Positions 1 through 12,881 of a stretch of DNA of 64,000 nt are shown piece after piece; the stretch's first letter is position 1, and every line of letters starts with the position of its first letter. Source of the stretch: Diphasiastrum complanatum (Eukaryota > Streptophyta > Lycopodiopsida > Lycopodiales > Lycopodiaceae). Position numbers and translations under genes: made by a program. The notes under the pieces are model-generated. The model saw only the letters and a program-made list of their open reading frames with translations. It was not told where the DNA came from and ran no database searches. Location of the stretch: positions 31,707,410 to 31,771,409 of the forward strand of contig CM055107.1 in the NCBI GenBank assembly GCA_029204225.1, read 5' to 3'.

Positions 1-191
1 TGCTGGTTTTGTATGGACAGCAACAGTACATAATCATTTCATTCAAGTTTGATCAAGCTCTATTAGTGTTTGCATCTCAAATTGTGTGTAGATGCTGATT
101 TTTCTACATTAGTGAAATTGGTAGTGTATTTCTCTTTCTAACCAAAGATCATTCAAGTAGATTGGATCTTAAGGATCTGAAATCTTTCACA
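1..191 (+). repeat. 5' LTR of element A (right end only)
   Basis: It matches 4988-5178 without indels and ends in the inverted-repeat terminus ATCTTTCACA, directly followed by the primer binding site. Confidence 0.93.
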
Positions 192-203
192 TGGTATCAG
201 AGC
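192..203 (+). other. Primer binding site of element A
   Basis: TGGTATCAGAGC abuts the LTR and is the usual plant copia site complementary to the 3' end of initiator methionine tRNA. About 590 bp of untranslated leader follow before the gag start at 792. Confidence 0.93.
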
Positions 204-791
204 TTGTGTTTCAGGTTATGAAGGAGGAAATCAGATCTATCAATGATTTGGTGAAGATATCAAGTCTAGAGCATGCTAGAGAGGATTCTACACCAAAATC
301 GGATTTTTTGCTTTTGTAGATTGGATCTTTTGTAGATCAAAACACTAAATAAGTCAATATACTTGTTCAATTCCGTTTTTTGAATTCACATGCTGGATTT
401 GACCGATTTTTGGATCATTGGTTCAGCCTAAGTGATGGCTTATAGATTGCATATCAAATTTTCAGCATTTGCATGTAGATTTGGAATAGTCAATTTTTTG
501 TGATTTTGTCAAAACCCTAATTTTGATTGGATCTCTAGATAGTGAGGTTGCTGGACCTCATTTGAGTGTGTTTCAATCTTAGGAAGTGGCAAAAGTCATT
601 AGATTGAGGATAGATCATAGGTTGATCAAGATTCCATGATTCTATGTGTTGATTTGCTTGGATAAGTGCTAGAAGAGAATTTGTGAGATAGTTTCAAATC
701 TTGGTGATTTCTTTTGAAAGCATTTGTTGTTGCTCAAAGGAGTGCTTTGTGCATTGAAACAGGTTGAAAGAGAAGATCAGGTCATTGCTAC

Positions 792-3256
792 ATGGCAACC
801 TCAATTGGAGTCATGTTGGAAGCCAATGATAGGCTTACCTCAAGTAACTATTCATTATGGAAAGTGAGAGGATGGAGTCACTTCTTGAGATGAATGATGT
901 TTTGGATATTGTTGTAGGTTTGGAGGAGAGACCAGCAACACAACAAGATCAATTGAGGTATGACAAGAGGGCCAAGAAGGCTCTACACATGATAAAGATG
1001 AATGCTACCAATGAACTTCTCAAGGAAGTTGGTAAGTGCACATCATCTTTGGAAGCTTGGAATTCATTGAAGAAGCTTTATGAATCCAAGTCTACTTCTA
1101 GAGTGTTGACTCTAAGAAGGCAAATCTTTTCTTGTTTGCAAAAGAATGAAGAAAGTCCAAGTACTTTTGTTTTGAGAATGAAAGCATTGAATGATGAGTT
1201 AGCTTGCATAGATGAAAGCATTAAGGAAGGAGAATATATTCAAGTGATTCTTAATGGCTTGTTGGATGCTCATGCTAACATTGTTCAAAGTATTGCTATT
1301 CAAAAGACTTTGCCAAGTGTGATGGATCTTCAAGAGATCTTGATCAATGAGGAATATAGGCTTCAAGCAAGAGGTGGATCTACATCGACACTTCAAGAGG
1401 ATGCTATGTTCACAAAGGGCAAATTCAAGGGCAAAACCAAAAGCAAGTGGTCTAAAGGGCAAGATCAAGTGGATGCTTATTCAAGTAGCAAAAATAAGGA
1501 TAGATCAAAGCTCAAGTGCTTCTATTGTGGCATCAAAGGACACTTTGCAAGTGAGTGCTACAAGAAGAAGAGAGATCAAGGAGACAAGCAAGGTAATCTT
1601 ACTCTTGATAAGGATGGTTTGGATGTGCAAGATGCAAATGATGATGCTTTTGTGATGTCTTCATGTATGCTTGCTAATGATGGAGATCTAGATCCTTGGT
1701 GGATTGATAGTGGAGCAAGTTCACACATGACCTTTCACAAAGAGTACTTCACTTCTTTGTTGGCATATGGAGATGACAAGAGGGTGATCTACACGGCCAA
1801 TGATGGTGAGTGTGCAATCAAAGGGATTGGCACAATTCTTATTTCTCTCTCTACAAATAGGAATGTTCATTTGGAGGATGTCTTGTTTATTCCATCTATT
1901 ACCAAGAATTTGCTTAGTGTGAGTCAAATGCTAAATAAGGGCCTCATGGTGGAGTTTGATGGAGATGCTTGTTTGATCAAAAGGAAGGATGTCTTGATTG
2001 GAAAAGGTAAAAGGCAAGGGAAGTTGTTCAAACTTGATGCTTGTGTTATTGCTAACCAAGTTGGATGTGTTGCAAGGGAGCAAATTTCTATTCAAGAGGT
2101 TTGGCACAAAAGGATGGGACACCTCAACTTCAAGTCATTGGAGGTAATGGCAAGGAAGAAGGTTGTGATTGGTCTTCCAAGTTCCTTAAGTAATGACAAG
2201 CATGTTTGTGAGTCTTGTGCTTTGTCTAAGTCACATAGACTACCTTATACTAGATCTATTTCTAGATCTACAAAGCCTTTTCAACTTGTACATTCAGATA
2301 TTCATGGATTTACTACAATTAGCAATAGTGGAGCTAAGATGTATGTAACATTCATTGATGATTTTAGTAGATTTTGTTGGATCTATCTACTAAAGAGCAA
2401 GGATGCAGTGTATGATGTCTTTGTCAAGTTCAAGAATTCAAGGGAGAACCAATTCTCCACAAAGATCAAGTGCTTGAGAGGTGACAATGGTGGTGAGTAC
2501 ATATCTAACAAGTTCAAGGCCTTTTGTGATGAGCATGGGATCAAGAGGGAGTATACAACATCAAGGACCCCACAACAAAATGGAGTGGCTGAAAGGAAGA
2601 ATAGGACTTTATGTGAAAGTGCTAAAGCTATGAGGTTAAGTGCTAATCTTGACAAACCATTTTGGGATCAAGCTTTGTTGTGTGCCAATTTCTTGTGCAA
2701 TAGGTGGCCGAGTGCTATTTTAGATGGAAGGACACCTTTTGATATGCTATTCAAGAGGAGGCTGAGTGTCAACTTTCTAAGAACCTTTGGATGCACATGC
2801 TATGTCAACATTACTCTTGATGATAGGACCAAGGAGGATCCATCTTCAAGAAGAGGTATTTTTGTTGGATATAGTGAGGTGAGTAAAGCCTACAAGGTTT
2901 ACATTCCTTCTACTAACAAAGTGATTGTTGGTAGAGATGTCATTTTTGATGAGGGAAACATTCCAAAGGTGTCTTCAAGCATGATTGATGGTAAAGTAGA
3001 TGGACCTAACATTCTTGATGTTGATGAGAAGGATCCTACTTTGGATGGTGGTGATGATGGACCTTCACCAAGTCAAAAGCCAAGGAGAACATCAAGAGAA
3101 AGACAAGTACCTTCAAGGCTCACATATGATCAAAAGGGTAAGCAAGTAGTTTCTGGAAATTATGTTGCTTTCCTAACCTCTTTGGATGAGCCTACAAGTG
3201 TAGATCAAGCAAGGAAAGAAGAGGAGTGGATCCAAGCAATGGATCTCGAGTATTGA
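792..3256 (+). pseudogene. Gag-protease-integrase of element A, frame-broken
   Basis: The gag start is ATG 792, followed by the usual copia N-terminus (LEANDRLTSSNYSLWKV). A 2-bp AG insertion near 865 breaks the frame, and reading continues in the frame open from 857. In the 799-residue part, a CCHC zinc knuckle (CFYCGIKGHFASEC) lies at about residues 222-235. The protease motif DSGA is at 285, followed by the pre-integrase HHCC region. The integrase catalytic triad is D482, D544 and E580, a D(61)D(35)E spacing normal for copia. The frame ends with TGA at 3254, just past the linker where reverse transcriptase should begin. Proteins could only come from another copy. Confidence 0.92.
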
Positions 3257-4310
3257 TCTCTTATGAAGAGTAGAACATCTTTTGGAAGATCTTCTTGTGT
3301 ACATGGAGCTATGCAAGTGGATGGATGTTATCTTGCTGTAAAATCAAGTAATGGATCTGGAAAACAAAGTTTGTTCAATGACTTTGACGATCAAGTTGAA
3401 GATCAAGAGGTTGATCTCAAAGCGCTTCAACTAGTCAAAAGGGAATTTGGCAATTTGGAGCTAGTCAAGAGCATCAAAGGAGAGGTAATTGGAAAAGGTG
3501 TTATGGATCTGTTTTTGCAGCATATTGAAGACTCAAGTAAGGTCAAAGGAGCAGCAAGGAAGTGTTGTTCAAGTTTACTTTACTTGTTCTATCTCATGTT
3601 TGAGCAATTTCATGTGGATGTGTGCAAATTGTCAAGATATGGTAAAACTAGCTACATTGGTGAGCATTGTTTTGATGTTGGAATTGTAGTAGAATTATTG
3701 GCTGATTTTGCTGATGGAAATGAAGCTATTGGAGGTTCATTATGTCACTCATCCATGGCTAAGTTCTCAAGTGTTGAGCTACTTGGTGCCAATACTTGGA
3801 GATTGTCAATTTTTGGTGAATTCATGGTCATTTTCTTGTGTCAAGTAGATCTTGAAGATGGACTAGTGCAAACTACTTGGTTTATGGAGTCATGTGGTGC
3901 TGGATTTACATCATTTATGTACTCACCTACTCATGGATTTCCAAGGTTTGATGGTTTCTTGTGGCAAGATGAAGATGGAGGCTCATTCATGGAGTATCAT
4001 GGTGGATACAAGGCAACAAAGGACAAAGGAGGAGGAGACATGCAAGCAAAAGTTAATCACTCACATTTATTGTTTGTTTGCTGTATTTTTCCAGAGAGTT
4101 CAGAGTTGGGAGCATGGTGGAATCATTTCATTTACATTCTATTTGATTCTTCATGTTCTAGTCACATTTTTACATGTAAAATTGATGTAAGAAATAGTGA
4201 AGCATCCCAAGTGGACACTATTCTCTATATCAATTATGGTTGTTTCTATTTTGAGCATTACATGATCATTGAAAGGAGGTCTATTCTCAGGAAGAAGATC
4301 ATTCTAATGA
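3257..4310 (+). other. Unrelated 1.05-kb segment replacing RT/RNase H in element A
   Basis: The sequence stays open in the gag-pol frame up to the TGA at 4364-4366, after the single TGA at 3254. A methionine follows at 3263, giving 367 codons. The translation shows none of the RT hallmarks (TAFLNG-type, YGLKQ, YVDD) nor the RNase H DSD motif. Only the first about 30 residues may be a diverged copy of the RT entry region. The rest is rich in G, Asp, Phe and Cys and I do not recognise it. It may be captured host sequence or a heavily rearranged pol. At about 4310 normal RNase H sequence resumes. What it does, if anything, is unknown. Confidence 0.6.
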
Positions 4311-4553
4311 TGGATCAAAGTTCTATTGTCAAAAACTATGCTAGGAGCAAGCATATTGAGATATGAGATACAATATCATTTTGTGAGGGAGCAAGTCATT
4401 GCAAAGGAGGTGGAGCTTCAACATGTGTCTTCAAGGGAATGTGTAGCTGATATCTTCACCAAAGCATTGGGAAAAGACTTGTTCATGAAGCATAGGACTT
4501 CACTTGGAGTATTATCAAAGTCTATGCTAAAACTAGTTGAAGAGGGAGTGTGA
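4311..4553 (+). pseudogene. RNase H C-terminal piece of element A
   Basis: The sequence resumes with residues like the copia RNase H motif ARSKHIEI, then a tandem 7-bp duplication (TGAGATA twice, near 4357-4370) shifts the frame. Reading continues from 4326 through a tail with VREQVIAKEVELQHV and DIFTKAL motifs, as in the C-terminus of intact copia polyproteins. The stop codon (TGA 4551-4553) lies just inside the 3' LTR. Confidence 0.85.
4541..4548 (+). other. Polypurine tract of element A
   Basis: AGAGGGAG lies directly before the TGTGAAAGAT start of the 3' LTR, the expected site of plus-strand priming. Confidence 0.85.
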
Positions 4554-5178
4554 AAGATTCAACTAGTTTCATCACATTTTGCAATATTTCCATATTTGGC
4601 ATATTGAGGTCAAAACTTGTTTTAGACTTAGAGGTTGACTTTTCAAAGTTCATTAGTTTAAATTTCATTTGAATAAACACTTTTTGAAAGTGTGGGAAAG
4701 ATAGAATGCGAGTTTGAGTAGATTCAATTTGACTAAGTTGGATACATTGAATCTAGACCCAAAATTGGTAGGGTTAGCATTTTGGTGGGAAAGCCAAGTG
4801 GCCAAATAGGGTTTGGACCTGCTATAAAAGGATGTAACTCGTGGAGAGAGTCATCTTCTCTCTTCTCTATCTCATTTCATGCTTATACATGGTTCTCTTG
4901 GGTTCTACTATCCATTGCTTGCAATTCTATGTGTAGAATGATCTATATTTGCTATTTTTGGATCCACACGTGTGAAATATAGTAGCTTGCTGGTTCTGTA
5001 TGGACAGCAATAGTACATAATCATTTCATTCAAGTTTGATCAAGTTCTATTAGTGTTTGCATCTCAAATTGTGTGTAGATGCTGATTTTTCTACATTGGT
5101 GAAATTGGTAGTGTATTTCTCTTTCTAACCAAAGATCATTCAAGTAGATTGGATCTTAAGGATCTGAAATCTTTCACA
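4549..5178 (+). repeat. 3' LTR of element A (630 bp)
   Basis: It begins TGTGAAAGAT and ends ATCTTTCACA, a perfect 10-bp terminal inverted repeat. A TATA box (TATAAAA, 4823-4829) marks the likely promoter. A CACACGTGTG palindrome lies near 4965. Confidence 0.93.
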
Positions 5179-5494
5179 TCAAGTACATAATCATGATAAT
5201 CTCTCTCTAAGCTGGATCCAACACGTGTGGGACAGCTCATAGTACTCATCCATATCCACTTTGGATAAGATCTATCTAATTTGCCACATCATCCGACCTT
5301 CTAGATTCCTACAATCTACGATCCAACTCCTATAGTTTAGGAGATTCCATATTTGACTCAAATTAAAACTAAATAACATGAATCTGAATATTACAAGTGC
5401 TATTTCACACATGTGGACAGGTCCTCACATGTGTGGATCCACATAGATGTCAAACAAATTGCCTAAACCATGTGAAAATTGCTAAAATCTAACA
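5179..5494 (-). repeat. 3' LTR of element D, cut by element A
   Basis: Read on the minus strand it starts TGTTAGATTTTAGC immediately after a GAGGAG polypurine tract (5495-5500), and runs into the A insertion at 5179-5183. It carries CACACGTGTTG and CACACATGTGG boxes like the other LTRs here. The remainder of this LTR should lie left of the window. Confidence 0.75.
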
Positions 5495-5498
5495 CTCC

Positions 5499-5949
5499 TC
5501 AATTTTTACATGATACATCTATGGTACATCTATCTACAGCTCCTAAAGCTGATCGTAACTTGATAAATGAAGCCTTTGGCAAGGCTTTAGTGAGTAGATC
5601 AGCAAGGCAATCTGAAGAAGATACATGATGTAGCTTGATCTCCTTTGCTTGAACCTTTTCCCTCACAAAGTGGTGAGCAATCTCTATGTGCTTCCTCCTT
5701 GCATGGAATGTGGGATTGGTTGCTAATGCTTGGCTTGATTGGTTGTCACAATAAATAATTGGCTGCTCCTCGGCCTCCATAACTTGCAACTCCACCAAAA
5801 GCCTCTTCAACCATAAGATCTCCTTGGTTGTTGATGTTAATGCCTTGTGTTCAGACTTGGTTGAAGACAGAGAAATTGTGTCTTGCCTTTTGGAAAGCCA
5901 AGACACTATGCCATTGCAAATAAAGGTAACAAAAGCACTTGTGGACCTC
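5499..5949 (-). pseudogene. RNase H C-terminus of copia element D
   Basis: The minus-strand translation contains VSWLSKRQDTISLSS, CDNQSSQALATNP and LADLLTKALPK, the C-terminal RNase H of copia pol, ending with TGA at 5499-5501. Upstream the reading frame is cut at DRRST by element C, with target duplication ctatc at 5950-5954. It continues on the far side of C from 25813. Confidence 0.9.
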
Positions 5950-5954
5950 CTATC

Positions 5955-6495
5955 TGTGAAAGTACAACAAAAAGGACCAAGAATGGATCCAAATCAGATC
6001 CACAAGTGTGATTGGGTGTTTAATTAGATTGATCTACCAATCTACACAAGATTAGATAGCACTAGATCAAATCTACATCAACAAATCTAACAAGAACAAT
6101 TGAATATGATCAAAACTTGTACTTGCTAGTTCACACATGTGCAGACCTGTCAGAGTACGGACTACCAGCAAATAATGAAGTACACTAAGCTTAGAAACCA
6201 TTAGAAGCATAAAATCACAATGGAGAGATTACTCAAGAAATGCACCAAAACCAAGATTTAAGTTTCTTGTCAATTATGGCCAAATGAGCCACCATATATA
6301 CACAAGAGCTGATGCTTACTCAGCTGATTTGGCACGTGTGAGAGTGCCTACTCATCAAAGGATCCACCAATAATCATCAATATGGCACATGGACCAAGTT
6401 TCCTAACTTATAGCCACCTTTCTTGATTTTAGGCAATTTTCCTAATTTATAGGGACTTGCACAAATATCCACTACAAGTTGGATCTCACCTACTA
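5955..6495 (-). repeat. 3' LTR of element C, part 1 (terminal part)
   Basis: It matches 24959-25503 of the other LTR. It ends at the TACTA target duplication (6491-6495) of element B. It carries the TATATA box (near 6293-6302 on the plus strand) and the GTCCGTACTCTGACAGG block. Confidence 0.92.
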
Positions 6496-7185
6496 TGTGA
6501 AAAATTGCCTACATTGGCAAATCTAGCCATGAGAATATTGTACATTTTGTCAATATTGTTTGTTGGTTACTTGAATGGCCAAAGTGCCACTTGTACATAC
6601 ACACCTAAAGTAGGTTACCACGAGTCAAGAGGAGTGGTTGTGTCTATTTGGTAGTGAATCCTACTTTGTAGGATCTACACCATGATTTATGATGAGATTT
6701 GTACCTACCATGCACCTACCAAGCATGACTCTTGGATCTAGGCTAGGGTTTTCACATTAGGGCAAGAAAGTGGAGTCTACTTCCTTATTACATGCTGGAT
6801 TTTCACCTAATTTTGCAAAGGAAGTGTGTTTTACTATGTATTCCCATTCTCCATAGTGAGAAGATAGAAACGTTTTGGAGCCTCAAGGAGAAACTCGAGT
6901 TTTATCTCATTGTATGGTGATTACTCTTGATTTCCAATGAAACCCAGCTTTGGCACTTTGTAAACACTATCTACAGACCGTACTACAGCCTTATTTCCAC
7001 ACGTGTGGAGTTGGATTATACTATTTGATCAATGCTTTGATTGTCTCTACTTGTTTCCTATCAAGTTGCTAAACTAGATCTTGTTTTCTGATGACTAGTT
7101 TCTAATAGATTGTTTAACAAGCATACAATCACCTTGTGGATCATTCAAAGATCCATTTATGGTCCTTAGTACTGTACGTTTCACA
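6496..7185 (+). repeat. 5' LTR of element B
   Basis: Starts TGTGAAAAATTG and ends TTTCACA. It contains CCACACGTGTGG (6997-7008), a perfect 12-bp palindrome. In the 3' copy this box has lost its CG (CACATG), as expected for methylation-driven decay. Confidence 0.95.
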
Positions 7186-7198
7186 TGGTATCAAAGCC
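7186..7198 (+). other. Primer binding site of element B
   Basis: TGGTATCAAAGCC abuts the LTR. It differs by one base from the canonical initiator-Met site in elements A, C, G and I. Some 620 bp of untranslated leader follow. Confidence 0.9.
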
Positions 7199-7818
7199 AA
7201 GTACAAGGCCATTGATCTGTGTTTGAATCTAATCCAGTTTTAGTAGGTTTTGGTGCAAAAAGCTAGTATTGGAAGGGCGAGCTGGTATCCAGATTTTGGT
7301 GAGGGGATTTGATCCCAAACTTTTTCAGGATCAAAATCTGTACTGTTCACACGTGTGGGCATCTCTGAACCAGCATTTAATAACCCGTATTCATTGGATC
7401 ATAAGAAAATTCATCTGGTGTCATTTTGATGTAATTTTTGGTGCAAATCCTAGGATAAGCTACCAAGATCAGTTGCCATTGATTAGTTTTGAATTTTTTT
7501 CATGAAAATTAATTAATCTAGGATGATTTCAAACCTTCTTAAAGTTGAAACCAGGTCTTGAAAGTACATCAAAGTGAATGAGAGAGATAGTGTCAGTTTT
7601 TGTCCAAGAATAGCCAAGATTGGCAAGATTTGCTTGAGTGTAGTTTTCATCTCATCTTATCTTCATTCCAGCTTTGTGAGGGAGTGATAGAACTGTGATT
7701 ACAAATCCATCTGTTGGATTAGAAGTCAACATTTGAGTGAAACACTGCAAGTTAGAAACCTTTGTGAGTTTCAGGTCCAAACAAATCTATATCTTGTGTG
7801 TAGAATCTTGCTAGTAAG

Positions 7819-8497
7819 ATGGGATCAACGGGAGCCTACCTTCTAGAAGCTAGTGAGAGATTAAATTCTACCAACTATGCTATTTGGAAAGTGAGGATGG
7901 AGTCACTAATGGTGCTCCATGATCTTTATGAGTTTCTAATAGATGATGAAAATGACCTCTAGGTGCACAGGAAATAGTGAGATACAAGAAGAGGTCTAGG
8001 CTTGCACTTCACTGTATTAAGATGAATGTAAGCAATGATCTTTTAAGGGAAGTATCATCATGTAAGAGTGCTAAAGAGGCTCGAGAATCTTTAAAATCTA
8101 TTCATGAGTCTAGTAACACTTCGAGGGTTCTCATGCTTAGGAATCAGATTCTACAAAGCATGAAGAGGAGTGATGAGAGTGCACAAGATTATGTGCTAAG
8201 AATCAAGTATCTCAATAGGGAGTTAGCTTTTGGAGAGAAGATTCAAGATAGTGAGCTTGTTCAGATTGTCCTCAATGGTCTAGGGAGTGGCTTTACAAAT
8301 TTGGTCCAAAACTTTGCAATCCAAGACACTTTGCCTACTATAGAAAAGCTACATAGTGTATTAGTTGCTAAAGAGTGTAGGATGTTGCATACCAATGCAA
8401 GAATGAATGCTATTTCTCTGCAGGATGGTGATGAGAAAGCTAATTTCTCATTCAAAAGAAAGAAGAAGACCAATGGCAAGAAGAAGTACTTCAAGGA
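7819..8497 (+). pseudogene. Gag N-terminal part of element B
   Basis: ATG 7819 opens a typical copia gag (MGSTGAYLLEASERLN, then WKVRMESL). The frame breaks near 7955 and resumes from 7977 with the UBN2-like capsid region (LALHCIKMN, VLRIKYLNREL, QIVLNGLG). A lysine-rich stretch ends at about 8497, where foreign DNA begins. The zinc knuckle of the same gene is found at 16966-17110. Confidence 0.88.
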
Positions 8498-9031
8498 TTG
8501 CCACGCGTGGCAAAATATATTTGTTGTAATTTTTTTTAAAAAACTATTTGAACAATATTTTGATAAACAAACAACCCTATGATTAATTTAAAAGTAAATG
8601 AAATTTTTTTTAGGCTTTAAATAAGTGTGGACTAATAATAAAATGATTGTTATGTGATCATAATTGTGAATAAAAAATCAAATAATCATTATGTCAAATC
8701 ATTGTGCTCTGACGAAATCAATATTGTGCTTCGACCAGAGTGAAGATATGAAGATATTGCTTTAATAGAATTTCATTATAGTAAGGATGTTTCAAAAGAA
8801 AAATGTTTTTGAAGCGACTATAAATGATCAACGTATGCTCAGTAATTGTTTTCTTTGATCAATCAATTTTTGCTAGATCTTTAATAAGATATAGATTGCA
8901 TTGAAAGCATTTGATTTAAAATGAATCGGAAGTGATTGGTAGATTGAAATCAAGATAAACTTGAAAAATGCAAGAATGTATTATAAAGATGCAATAATTA
9001 CATAAATTATCATTTCATCACAAAAATGATT

Positions 9032-10014
<983 letters not shown>

Positions 10015-10401
10015 CTGCCACATATAAATTTTAATTAAGACAATAATCAATCATTATACAAGCTACATTGTATTTTATAAAAAAACAATAAACAATAAAC
10101 AATAAACAATAAACAAACCTTCCAATCACATCCTCTTGCAAAGTCTCATTCCATGTCAGATATGACTTGTCCATTTGATCTTGCTTGTTGGAGTGTGTCA
10201 ACCATCTTTTCTATGGTGCATTGGTTGGGCAATGGCTCAACATCACGTGAAGGTTCATCATGACCTCTATGTCTATTATGTCGGTGTCTATTTCAAGCCA
10301 ACGTTCTTTTTTTCTTCTCTTGTTCATATAATTCCAACCACTTATCCATCACTCCAGAATATAAAACATGAAAGTAAAAAAAAATTCTTTAAGAAAAGGT
10401 G

Positions 10402-11378
10402 TCATTTTCTTAGGAGCACCCATACCTTGGGGTTTTTTACCTCATTGTTCTCCTCATCATTCCATAGCCGTGGAGTAGACGAATGTATTTGAAGCAAAAC
10501 TTCAGTGACATAAATAAGAGATTCTTGCGCTAACCACCCCTCGACCATACTTCCCTCTGGTCTTGCCTTTTGATGCACAAAATCTTTCAAAACTTTCATA
10601 AATCTCTCCAAATAAACATCCACCTATAAACATTTATTGCATGATAAGAGCAATGTTCAATGACATAAAAAAAATGATGCTAAATATATATTGAAGCCAC
10701 AAAAACCAAAATAATGTATTTTGTACCTTGAGTGCAAAGGACCGGCAATACCAATTTCTTAGACCAAGTGCACAAGCAAATGCACTTGTATGTCCAAGAT
10801 GGAGGTTGGAAAATCTCTCTCAAGCATACATACAGCCTCCACTATATCTTCATGTTTTTTCTCCACATCTATCTCACAAACCTCCTTGTCACACATCCAT
10901 CTACACCATATTTGTAGTATATGATCATCACAGACTTTATCGAATTTGTAGGTAAAATAAATATGCAATAGCATAAAACGTGAGTGAAAAAAATGTAAGT
11001 ACCTGACAATGGATGCTAATTTGTAAATGGTATTGCGAAGTTGATCAGTTAGACAACCACGAACACACATTGGAAATATCTACTCAAGCATCTTAAACCA
11101 ATCATGAGATTTAAGACCATGAAGTTTTCCTTCTGCTGTGAATGATGTTCGTAGTGAATGAGCAAAACCAGTTGGTGTTCTCATCTCGCAAATGACTGAC
11201 CGTACATACTTGTACTCTTCCTTGGTAAGTCTTTTGGACAAGCATGTGTATAGTCCATTCCCATTGCATTCAACATCTTGCATGCCTCGGCTCTCGTCTC
11301 TAGCATGCTATTTCCTTCTGGGAGTAGTTTACGCAATACCCTGCATATAACCAAATGAATTTGCATAACATGAAACAC
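10402..11378 (-). pseudogene. TNPD/TNP2-like DUF4218 region, fragmented
   Basis: Minus-strand frames contain, in order, PTGFAHSLRTSF, LHGLKSHDWFKML (11080-11283), CVRGCLTDQLRNTIYKL, EDIVEAVCMLERDFP (10759-11070) and MDVYLERFMKVLKDFVHQ with ARPEGSMVEGWLAQE (10402-10623). This is the diagnostic order of DUF4218, which lies between Transposase_21 and DUF4216. Reading passes through several frames with intron-like gaps. Some of these may be true introns, others decay. The encoded protein would cut and rejoin transposon ends, if a catalytic domain existed upstream. Confidence 0.72.
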
Positions 11379-11559
11379 AATTGCTTATTCAACTAAAACT
11401 TTTAACTTACACAAGTACACACTGATGCCCAACTTGCATCATTGTAGGAGTGCATCTGGAACTTGCATCACGAGAATAACACAATCCAAAATCATTTGTC
11501 TATTGAAGCATAACTACATACATTGGCAATTTGCCATGCATATTGCCACGCACATAAGA

Positions 11560-11860
11560 TGAGGGTCAATTTGGAGCTCATATGGTTCGCGTGACAATTC
11601 GTGTGGCAACTGACGCGTGGTAGAGCCACGCGTGGAAGAGCCACGCCGGCAAATTCTCTAGCAACCAACAACCTGTCCGACAAAGAATTGGCGATTTGAA
11701 TTTCATGGTTCTACCATGCGTGGTTGTACCACGCGTGGCATAGCCACACAGTTTGCTTCACATGGCTTTGCCATACGTGGCAATTTTTTTTGCATTTTTT
11801 GCATTTTCTCTGAAAATTTGCATTCGCGTGGTTCTACCACACGTGGATGTACCACACAGA
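11560..11860. repeat. Cluster of CCACGCGTGG-type palindromic motifs
   Basis: At least nine variants of CCACGCGTGG, GGTTCTACCA and GTGGCA occur in both orientations within 300 bp. Similar motifs sit at 8501-8514 and 14670-14706. The density and inverted orientation resemble subterminal repeats to which En/Spm TNPA-type proteins bind. That role is inferred. Confidence 0.6.
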
Positions 11861-11938
11861 ATTTTTTGCACAAAAAAAAAAAGCGCGCGAAATGAGATTT
11901 GTGTTTCTCAATGCGTCGATTTTTTTGTATTGTATTGT

Positions 11939-12088
<150 letters not shown>

Positions 12089-12881
12089 GTGGTTACACAA
12101 TGTAGGTTAGCATTCAATTGATAGTATTTGTGGTTGATAGTTATGTTATGAGTCTTTGAATGTTAATTTTGTGAGATTAAGTGCATTCACATGTCATTTT
12201 ATTAAATGGTTTGTTAAATTGTGTGGTGATTGAATCAATGTGATTTTTGTACAATATGTTTTGATCTTAAGACTAGATTAGATAAACTTACACATTAAGA
12301 GAGAAAAGATAGTTATTGGTAATCTTTAATGGTTTGTCTTTGATTGATTAATTTGTAGAATAAAAAGGATGATGGCTTTTGAAAAGAAAGGGCTTTTGAT
12401 GAAGACAAGCAAATGAGGTATGTCACATGTCTTCTTAATATGAATATTTTGTGATTTCATTCAAATAAATGGTTTGATAAATTTTAATGTTAATTTTGTA
12501 GTATATGTTTTGTTCTTGATACTAGATTACACAAACTATATGTGAGTTGCCTAAATTCTGTCTATAAAACTATGAACATTCTTTTAACAAAACAAGATCT
12601 TAATACAATCATAGATGGTGCACAATAAATGAGTAAAAGTTAAAACAAACAATGCAATTTTAGACAAAAATTGAAATGTACATTAACAATTGATAAACAT
12701 ACATGGTGAAACAAAAATCACACACATATATATATTCCGATCCTTTGAAAAAAAAAGTACATTAAGTTTTGTTTTTAAGAAAGGGCTTGAAACAAAATCC
12801 CTTTCTTCCTACTTGCTACATCAAAACTAAAAGGTAAATCAAAAAACATTAAACATTAAACTTTAATCAAACAAAGACTTC

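Larger units (their letters stand above)
1..5178 (+). mobile_element. Copia element A, non-autonomous, 5' end cut by window
   Basis: The copy runs from the last 191 bp of its 5' LTR to a complete 3' LTR. PBS, gag, protease, integrase, the RNase H tail, polypurine tract and LTR come in Ty1/copia order. The reverse transcriptase is missing and replaced by unrelated sequence. The 191 overlapping LTR bases differ at four sites by eye, all transitions (about 2%), so insertion was fairly recent. The 3' flank is tcaag, the expected 5-bp target duplication, and the matching left copy lies outside the window. The element lies inside the LTR of element D. Confidence 0.9.

Noticed and set aside
6457-6654. 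65-codon frame spanning the left end of element B
   Set aside because: It crosses the insertion junction between C and B LTRs, so it cannot be a native gene.
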